Translations under genes and position numbers: made by a program
In this document: positions 59,489-64,000 of the stretch, one piece after another
Position numbering within the stretch: the stretch's first letter is position 1
Layout: every line of letters starts with the position of its first letter
The notes under the pieces: generated by a model
Told to the model about the DNA's origin: nothing
Seen by the model: only the letters and a program-made list of their open reading frames with translations
Database searches by the model: none
Assembly (NCBI RefSeq): GCF_900100395.1
Contig: NZ_FNFB01000024.1
Span: forward strand, 49,470 to 113,469
Length of the DNA stretch: 64,000 nt
From: Nonomuraea maritima
GTDB taxonomy: Bacteria > Actinomycetota > Actinomycetes > Streptosporangiales > Streptosporangiaceae
Direction of reading: 5' to 3'

Positions 59489-60079
59489 TCAGGCCGGAGG
59501 CAAGAGGTCCCACTTCTTCAGGAGCGCCGGTAGGTTATGGGGCTCAATCCCCAACTCCACCCTGAGAGTGTCAAGGACCTGATCGCAGACCCCGTCCAGA
59601 TGTTGCCGGTTGACCTTCAGACTCTCCCCCTCCACGAACCGGAGGGCGAGCTCATGCTCCGTTAGAAACAGCCAGCAGGCGTCAGTGGTTTTCGGGGAGC
59701 CCAGCAGGATGATCTCATCGAACGAGTCCCGGACGCGCTTATGCAACTCTTGAAGCCGGGCTAACGTCTCCTCAGACAGCGCATCCTTCTGCAGGTCATC
59801 GATCGCATCCTGCAGGAGATTGGCCCAGCTCTGGGCAAGTCCAGAGAAGCTTGAATAGAGACGAAGGCGCTCATTCCGCCAATAGGCCTTTAATTCGTGC
59901 TCTCTCTCAGCTTGGAGGCGCTCCTGCTCACGCTTCCATCTGAGATCCTCTCGGGCCACTTCGCGACTCCAGCGACGATCCTCGCGCCAGGCGTTCACAA
60001 GCTGCCCAACCACTACGCCGATCACGCCCAGTATGGCCACAACCACAGGAACCCAGATCGAGACCTGCCCTGATGTCAC
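59489..60079 (-). CDS. Membrane/coiled-coil protein, element cargo
   Basis: A 196-residue protein: one N-terminal hydrophobic segment (VPVVVAILGVIGVVVGQLV), then a highly charged coiled coil (WREDRRWSREVAREDLRWKREQ and on), and a helical C-terminal domain with FDEIILLGSP. Lower GC and fewer repeats than the host genes fit acquired cargo. Such proteins are common in mobile elements beside integrases; no function is known. A GTG at 60112 would add 11 residues. Confidence 0.7.
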   Translation of the reverse strand: MTSGQVSIWVPVVVAILGVIGVVVGQLVNAWREDRRWSREVAREDLRWKREQERLQAEREHELKAYWRNERLRLYSSFSGLAQSWANLLQDAIDDLQKDALSEETLARLQELHKRVRDSFDEIILLGSPKTTDACWLFLTEHELALRFVEGESLKVNRQHLDGVCDQVLDTLRVELGIEPHNLPALLKKWDLLPPA

Positions 60080-60200
60080 AAGCTGAGGATACGTTCTGTC
60101 ACATGGCGACACAGCCCCAGTGATATCTCAAATCTCGAACAAGACGCGATGAGGCCCCACCAGGCCGGGTTCCATCCTGGTGGGGCCCATTCGCGTGCAG

Positions 60201-61349
60201 CTATCTCTTTCGGAAGATGCGGTCCATAGCTACTGCCCCCTCTTGGAGCACGGGGCGGATCTGCTTGCGATAAACGGCTTCCGTGACAGCTGTGCTGCTG
60301 TGGCCGACAAGCCTGGAGATCTCTTCGATCGGAATGCCGTTGTCTGAAAGCAGCGATACGAAGCTGTGACGAAGCTCGCGGGGCGTCCACTCCTTCGGGT
60401 CCACACCTTCCGCGTCCTTGATGGCGTTGCGGAAGTCGCGGCGGACGTTGGCGGCGTCCAGCGGCTTGCCTGTGGCCGATGCGAACACCAGCCCGCCTTT
60501 CGACCATGCGTCGCCTTGCTCACGCTGCTGGGCTTCCCGGTGGCGGCGCAGTAGATCCACGCAGCGCTTGGGAAGGGCCAGGGTGCGACGGGACTTGCGG
60601 GTCTTGGTGTCTCCCCCGGCGCGCACCGAGCGCCAGACGGCCACGTGCGGCGGAACGGGCGGGCGGGCGTCCGGGGCACCGTCCAGGTCCACGTGATCCC
60701 ATGTGAGCGCCCGCAGTTCCTCCGTGCGTGCTCCGGTGAGCAGCGAGAGCACGATGTAGGCGTACATACGGGAGCTCTCAGCCGCCTTCAGTACGGCTTC
60801 CGCCTGCGCGAACGTCAACGCCTTGGACGGGCGTCCCTCCTTCCCCTTCGGGACCGAGCACAGTGCCACTACGTTCCGCTTCACCTTGTCTCGGGCCATC
60901 GCTCGTTTGATCGCGCGGTTCAGGCAGCCGTGAAGACCCTGAAGGGTCCGGGTGCTGAGTGACTTCGCTTTGGTGGCGAGCCACTTGTCCACGTCTTCCG
61001 CGCTCAGGTCTCGCAGCTTCCGAGCGCCCAGGCCAGGGATGATGTGGGTCCTGCACAGGATCGTGCAGGTCTTCACCGTGGCGGGGTCCCGACCATTCAG
61101 GCCGTAGGCCAGCCAGTCGTTCACCGCGCGCTCTACGGTGTAGTCGGCCGGGGCGATGGCGAGACCGTCCTCATAGTCGCGGAGGACTTCCTTGAGCTTG
61201 TTCTTAGCCTCGGTCTTGGTCTTGCCGCTCCCCCGTTTCACGATGCGCTTGCCGCTGGGGTCGTAGCCGAGGCTGGCGGTGGCGATCCAGCGTTGGCGCT
61301 TGTCGTCCCAGTGGAGGCCGCCGTCTCCTCTGCTGCGTCGCTTGGTCAT
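60201..61349 (-). CDS. int: Tyrosine-type site-specific integrase
   Basis: 382 residues. The N-terminal arm-binding domain (GGLHWDDKRQRWIATASLGYD) and SAM-like core-binding domain (YTVERAVNDWLAYGL) precede the catalytic domain. Catalytic residues: Arg208 (TGARTEELRALTW), Lys249 (TKTRKSRRTL), Arg327/His328 (ELRHSF; the usual first His is Arg), His350 (LVGHSS) and Tyr360 (VYRKQ). It inserts the element at tRNA-Pro. Its ATG overlaps the excisionase stop by one base. Confidence 0.95.
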   Translation of the reverse strand: MTKRRSRGDGGLHWDDKRQRWIATASLGYDPSGKRIVKRGSGKTKTEAKNKLKEVLRDYEDGLAIAPADYTVERAVNDWLAYGLNGRDPATVKTCTILCRTHIIPGLGARKLRDLSAEDVDKWLATKAKSLSTRTLQGLHGCLNRAIKRAMARDKVKRNVVALCSVPKGKEGRPSKALTFAQAEAVLKAAESSRMYAYIVLSLLTGARTEELRALTWDHVDLDGAPDARPPVPPHVAVWRSVRAGGDTKTRKSRRTLALPKRCVDLLRRHREAQQREQGDAWSKGGLVFASATGKPLDAANVRRDFRNAIKDAEGVDPKEWTPRELRHSFVSLLSDNGIPIEEISRLVGHSSTAVTEAVYRKQIRPVLQEGAVAMDRIFRKR

Positions 61350-61570
61350 CAGGCTGCTTCCTCTGCTTCCTTCTCCAGGAGGGCGATGTAGTCGCGGATG
61401 GCGCTGGCGGTGATGAGTCGGGCGCGGCCCTGCTTGACGGAGCGCAGGCGGCCGGTGCGGATCTGGTCGTAGATGACGGTGCGGCTCATGCGGAGCAGGC
61501 GCATGACGTCGGTGACGCGGTAGAGCTGGGTGTCGGCGAGCCGGACACTGTCCGGCGTTGAGGTGGTCAC
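61349..61570 (-). CDS. xis: Excisionase, MerR-like HTH
   Basis: 73 residues: YRVTDVMRLLRMSRTVIYDQIRTGRLRSVKQGRARLITASAIRDYIALL is a helix-turn-helix of the excisionase/DNA-binding family, described here by its parts. Positioned directly upstream of int with overlapping ends, as in pSAM2-type elements, where Xis directs excision. GTG start overlaps the stop of the AAA ATPase gene. Confidence 0.92.
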   Translation of the reverse strand: MTTSTPDSVRLADTQLYRVTDVMRLLRMSRTVIYDQIRTGRLRSVKQGRARLITASAIRDYIALLEKEAEEAA

Positions 61571-62700
61571 TGGTGGCTCTCCTCGTCGGCGTGGACAGCG
61601 GGGACGGGCAGCAGGGCCGGTTGTCCCTCGTGGGCGTGGGCGTTGGTGCTGGTCGTGGTGTGGTCAGGGACGGTCGGGACGCCGGGGACGTCTCCCGAGG
61701 GCGATGTCCCAGGGAGCCGGTAGTGGCCAGTGGCGTTGACGCAGAGCTGGCCGTCGGCGTTCATGCGCTGGCAGGTCTTGCGAACGTTCTCGTAGGACAG
61801 GCCGGTGCCCTCGGCGATGGCCTTGGGCGTGCTGCCGGGATGCTGGCGGACATGGCGGATGATGGTGGCGCGGGTGTCGGACAGCGTGTGGTCTTCGGGT
61901 GGGCCGTCCAGCAGGTGCCAGAGGCCGGCGGCCGGTTGGAAGGCCATGGCGTACTCGGCTTCTTCGACGTCGCGGCCGGTGACGTGCAGGACGCCGTCAG
62001 CGGTGCCACGGGCGCGTTTGAGGACGAGGGTGGCGTCTGCTGCCCCTGCCAGGCCGTTGGTGCCGGAGACCTCGCTGAGGAAGTCTTCGGAGGCCATCTT
62101 GCGGACGTGATGGACGAGGACGACGGCGACGCCGTAGGTGTCGGCCAGGCGCTTGGCGCGGCTCATGGCGGCGTAGTCGGCGTCGTAGGCGGACAGGCCG
62201 GGCGGCGTGGTGCCTCGAATCTTGGCGAATACGTCGATGACGACCAGGCGGGCGTTGCCGTGGCGCTCCAGCCAGCGGGCGATGGCCTCTTCCCCGCCCT
62301 GCGGGAGGGTGGGGCAGGTGGTGGCCAGGGTCAGGTCCTTGGGCGCGGGCTGGCCGCCCAGGATCTTGCCCATGCGGTTCTGGAGACGGCGGGCGGTGTC
62401 CTCCAGGGCGAGGTAGAGCACCGGGCCGGGCTCCACCTCGATGGCCTCCAGGGCCTTGGCGCCGCTGGCGACGGCGATGCCCAGGCCGAGGCTGAGCCAG
62501 GACTTGCCGACCTTGGGCGGACCTGCCAGGAGGCTGAGTCCTTCGGCGATGATGCCGGGGACGGCCCAGCGGGGCTCCGGGAAGGTCATGGCCATCAGCT
62601 CGTCGGCGGTCCAGGAGGTACGGAACGGCACGACCTGAGCGGGCGCTTCGACGGCGTCACCGTTGACCAGGCGCAGGTGAGTGGTGCGGTCGTTGGTCAT
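61567..62700 (-). CDS. RepA-like AAA ATPase, element replication
   Basis: 377 residues. RecA-like (AAA_25) domain with Walker A LLAGPPKVGKSWLSLGLG, VLYLALEDTARRLQNRM, Walker B RLVVIDVFAKI, and VVLVHHVRKM. The C-terminal part has a winged helix (STPKAIAEGTGLSYENVRKTCQRM) and a Thr/His-rich tail. This matches helicase-like replication proteins that accompany prim-pol genes in actinomycete integrative elements. Its ATG overlaps the prim-pol stop (ATGA). Confidence 0.88.
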   Translation of the reverse strand: MTNDRTTHLRLVNGDAVEAPAQVVPFRTSWTADELMAMTFPEPRWAVPGIIAEGLSLLAGPPKVGKSWLSLGLGIAVASGAKALEAIEVEPGPVLYLALEDTARRLQNRMGKILGGQPAPKDLTLATTCPTLPQGGEEAIARWLERHGNARLVVIDVFAKIRGTTPPGLSAYDADYAAMSRAKRLADTYGVAVVLVHHVRKMASEDFLSEVSGTNGLAGAADATLVLKRARGTADGVLHVTGRDVEEAEYAMAFQPAAGLWHLLDGPPEDHTLSDTRATIIRHVRQHPGSTPKAIAEGTGLSYENVRKTCQRMNADGQLCVNATGHYRLPGTSPSGDVPGVPTVPDHTTTSTNAHAHEGQPALLPVPAVHADEESHQ

Positions 62701-63584
62701 GCGGCCACCGTCCGGGGACGGCGGGCTCCGGCGCGTAGGCCTGACGCGATAGTGCGCTGGGCTTCGCCGTAGGGCTGGCCGATCTGCGCGGCTGCCTCCG
62801 TGAGCCACGACGTGACGGCGGCGGCGTTCAGCTCGCCTCCGGCGACGAGCTGGCCGAGGGCGACGGCGGCGAGGTACAGCGCGTTGTTGTGGCCGTGCGG
62901 CGGTGAGCTGGTCACCCGGTTCAGCTCGCCGAGGACGGCGGCGCGGATGTAGGAGCCGCGCCGGTCGGAGGCGAGTGGCACCGTGACCGGCTTCTGGGGC
63001 GGCAGCGGGGCTGGGCGTAGACGTTCGACCAGCCAGGCCGGGAGCGGAGCCGGTGTGATCGGGCGCAGGACTTCGTAGGTGCCACCGCCGTGCTCGTCGG
63101 TGACGCGGCTGCCGGGGCCGACGACGTAGCCGCCGTTGGCGCGGGTGTCGATGAGCCAGCCGAGGCTGCCTCGGGTGTTCGTCAGAGTGGCTCCTTCGGG
63201 TGCGGTGAAGTACAGGTGCAGGCCGCCGCGTCGGGTGTGGACCTGGAAGGTCTCCAGCGGGAGCGGCTGTCCGGCCTGCTCGCAGAGGTGGGCGAAGACG
63301 TCTGCGCCGTCGTGGATGCCGGGGCGGTTCCACTCCGGTGGCGGCTGCTCGCCGGGCTTGGGCCGATCCAGGTCGATGACGACCAGGCGGGACGGGCCGG
63401 TGGCGATGCCGAGGTTGTACGGGTGCTGCCAGATCCGGCGGATGGTGGCTGGGTCGGTGGTGGTGCGGTCCTGCCAGGCGGTGAAGCCGCGGGGCGGTGT
63501 CTTGCTGTTCCGGGCGAGTGGGAAGACGTGCCAGCCTCGGGCTGCGGCCGCGAGAACGTAGCGGGTCAGGTTCGTAGTGGTCAT
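62697..63584 (-). CDS. Bifunctional DNA primase/polymerase (prim-pol)
   Basis: 295 residues: an N-terminal prim-pol domain with WHVFPLARNSKTP, LGIATGPSRLVVIDLD (metal-binding Asp residues), HTRRGGLHLYFTAP, and IDTRANGGYVVGPGS, followed by a helical accessory region ending RTIASGLRAGARRP. It primes and replicates the excised circular element. It is part of a leftward cluster with the RepA-like, xis and int genes, linked by overlapping stops and starts. Confidence 0.93.
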   Translation of the reverse strand: MTTTNLTRYVLAAAARGWHVFPLARNSKTPPRGFTAWQDRTTTDPATIRRIWQHPYNLGIATGPSRLVVIDLDRPKPGEQPPPEWNRPGIHDGADVFAHLCEQAGQPLPLETFQVHTRRGGLHLYFTAPEGATLTNTRGSLGWLIDTRANGGYVVGPGSRVTDEHGGGTYEVLRPITPAPLPAWLVERLRPAPLPPQKPVTVPLASDRRGSYIRAAVLGELNRVTSSPPHGHNNALYLAAVALGQLVAGGELNAAAVTSWLTEAAAQIGQPYGEAQRTIASGLRAGARRPRTVAA

Positions 63585-63602
63585 AGGCGCTCCGTTCGGA
63601 GT

Positions 63603-63854
63603 TCAGCGGGTGGCGTCGCGGTGCAGGGCGCGGGCGTGGTTCCAGAGGTGGCGACCGATCCGCAGGCGCAGGCCGGTGCCACGGCAGCGGCGGCAGTCGT
63701 GCGTGCCGCGTCCGATGCGGTTGGGCTTGCGGCCCTTGCCCTGGCACGCGCGGCAGCGGCGGAAGGGCCTGATGTAGCACTCGGCGGCGTAACGGACGGT
63801 GATGAACAGGACGGTGACGATCACGGCGCTAACGACGAACTGGGCAGGGGTCAC
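63603..63854 (-). CDS. Small membrane zinc-ribbon protein of the element
   Basis: 83 residues: an N-terminal hydrophobic segment (VVSAVIVTVLFITV), then two CxxC pairs (CRACQGKG and CRRCRGTG) forming a DnaJ-type zinc ribbon, and a basic C-terminus. Similar small CxxC proteins accompany prim-pol genes in pSAM2-like elements; role unknown. GTG start at 63854, 18 bases upstream of the prim-pol gene. Confidence 0.75.
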   Translation of the reverse strand: MTPAQFVVSAVIVTVLFITVRYAAECYIRPFRRCRACQGKGRKPNRIGRGTHDCRRCRGTGLRLRIGRHLWNHARALHRDATR

Positions 63855-63897
63855 GACGGGCCTCCTGGGCCGTTTTCGGGTGTCGTCAAGCGAGGGC

Positions 63898-63987
63898 GCT
63901 AGCGTGCTAACGCCCTGGCCAGGGCTTATTTCTGGTGCTAGCGGGGGTGCTAGCGCTAGCAGGGTCGGCCGCTAGCGCCAGCACCCC
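63898..63987. repeat. GCTAGC iterons with a 17-bp inverted repeat
   Basis: GCTAGC occurs at 63898, 63937, 63949, 63955 and 63971, with GCTAAC at 63906. The arms 63944-63960 and 63971-63987 are inverted copies with one mismatch (GGGGTGCTAGCGCTAGC against GGGGTGCTGGCGCTAGC) around a 10-base spacer. They sit upstream of the replication operon, so they could be an origin, an operator, or both. Confidence 0.7.
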
Positions 63988-64000
63988 TCGCCGGGGTCAC

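Overview
The window is chromosomal DNA of a high-GC filamentous actinomycete, most probably of the Streptosporangiaceae type (Nonomuraea-like). The genus is an inference from gene content, GTG starts and gene order, not from a marker gene. From about 23 kb to 59 kb the gene order matches, as I remember it, the Streptomyces coelicolor SCO3547-SCO3582 neighbourhood: hppA, an RsbW-like anti-sigma factor, bldG, a DUF1998 helicase, a tad/Flp pilus operon, acs, a marP-type protease, nth, crp, MBL/NUDIX/RidA genes, two ArsA-type ATPases, wblA, a class A PBP, a YqeY protein and a metallophosphoesterase. That is developmental and central-metabolism core chromosome.

Layout. 0-9.6 kb is accessory/regulatory: a truncated MFS fragment, a TetR regulator, a CapA-like lipoprotein, an XRE regulator divergent from an MFS pump (with a clear inverted-repeat operator), a small-subunit catalase behind a palindrome, a DUF6082 membrane protein, and a DUF397/XRE-DUF5753 pair with paired TGCAA-N-TTGCA sites. 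10-14 kb holds small unknown genes, an APH-fold kinase, an HD hydrolase and a Rieske-DUF2231 membrane protein. 14-22.9 kb holds a TSUP exporter, an SPFH protein, an ABC ATPase, a GAF-kinase/NarL two-component pair, SDR-QueA, SerB and SixA. 23.1-25.4 kb is hppA. 25.5-27.8 kb carries no intact gene: it is a strongly strand-asymmetric, partly repetitive stretch with a decayed ABC ATPase relic.

27.8-31.5 kb holds the bldG partner-switch pair and the helicase. 31.5-39.0 kb is the leftward tad operon (tadZ-tadA-tadB-tadC-pilin-tadE-tadE-like), with a TnpB-type right-end relic inside it and a hairpin with a T-run plus about 130-bp tandem repeats upstream. 40.7-59.3 kb is the conserved acs-to-metallophosphoesterase block.

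59.3 kb to the right edge is an integrated mobile element in the 3' end of a tRNA-Pro(CGG). It has putative integrase arm sites, a membrane/coiled-coil cargo gene, a tyrosine integrase, an excisionase, a RepA-like AAA ATPase, a prim-pol and a small membrane zinc-ribbon protein, all leftward with overlapping stops and starts. Behind these lies a cluster of GCTAGC iterons with a large inverted repeat. This is the layout of a replicating actinomycete integrative and conjugative element of the pSAM2 class; its transfer genes and right att site lie outside the window.

Functional links suggested by sequence are: local drug-efflux control (XRE/MFS), peroxide defence, a sigma-factor partner switch (BldG with a Bergerat-fold protein lacking canonical ATP-binding residues), surface pili, acetate activation, Crp control, and the wblA/ArsA development locus. 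No single intact, wholly new system stands out. The most unusual items are the TadA repeat extension, the repeat-bearing helicase insert, the noncoding repeat islands, the relic elements and the element's iteron region.
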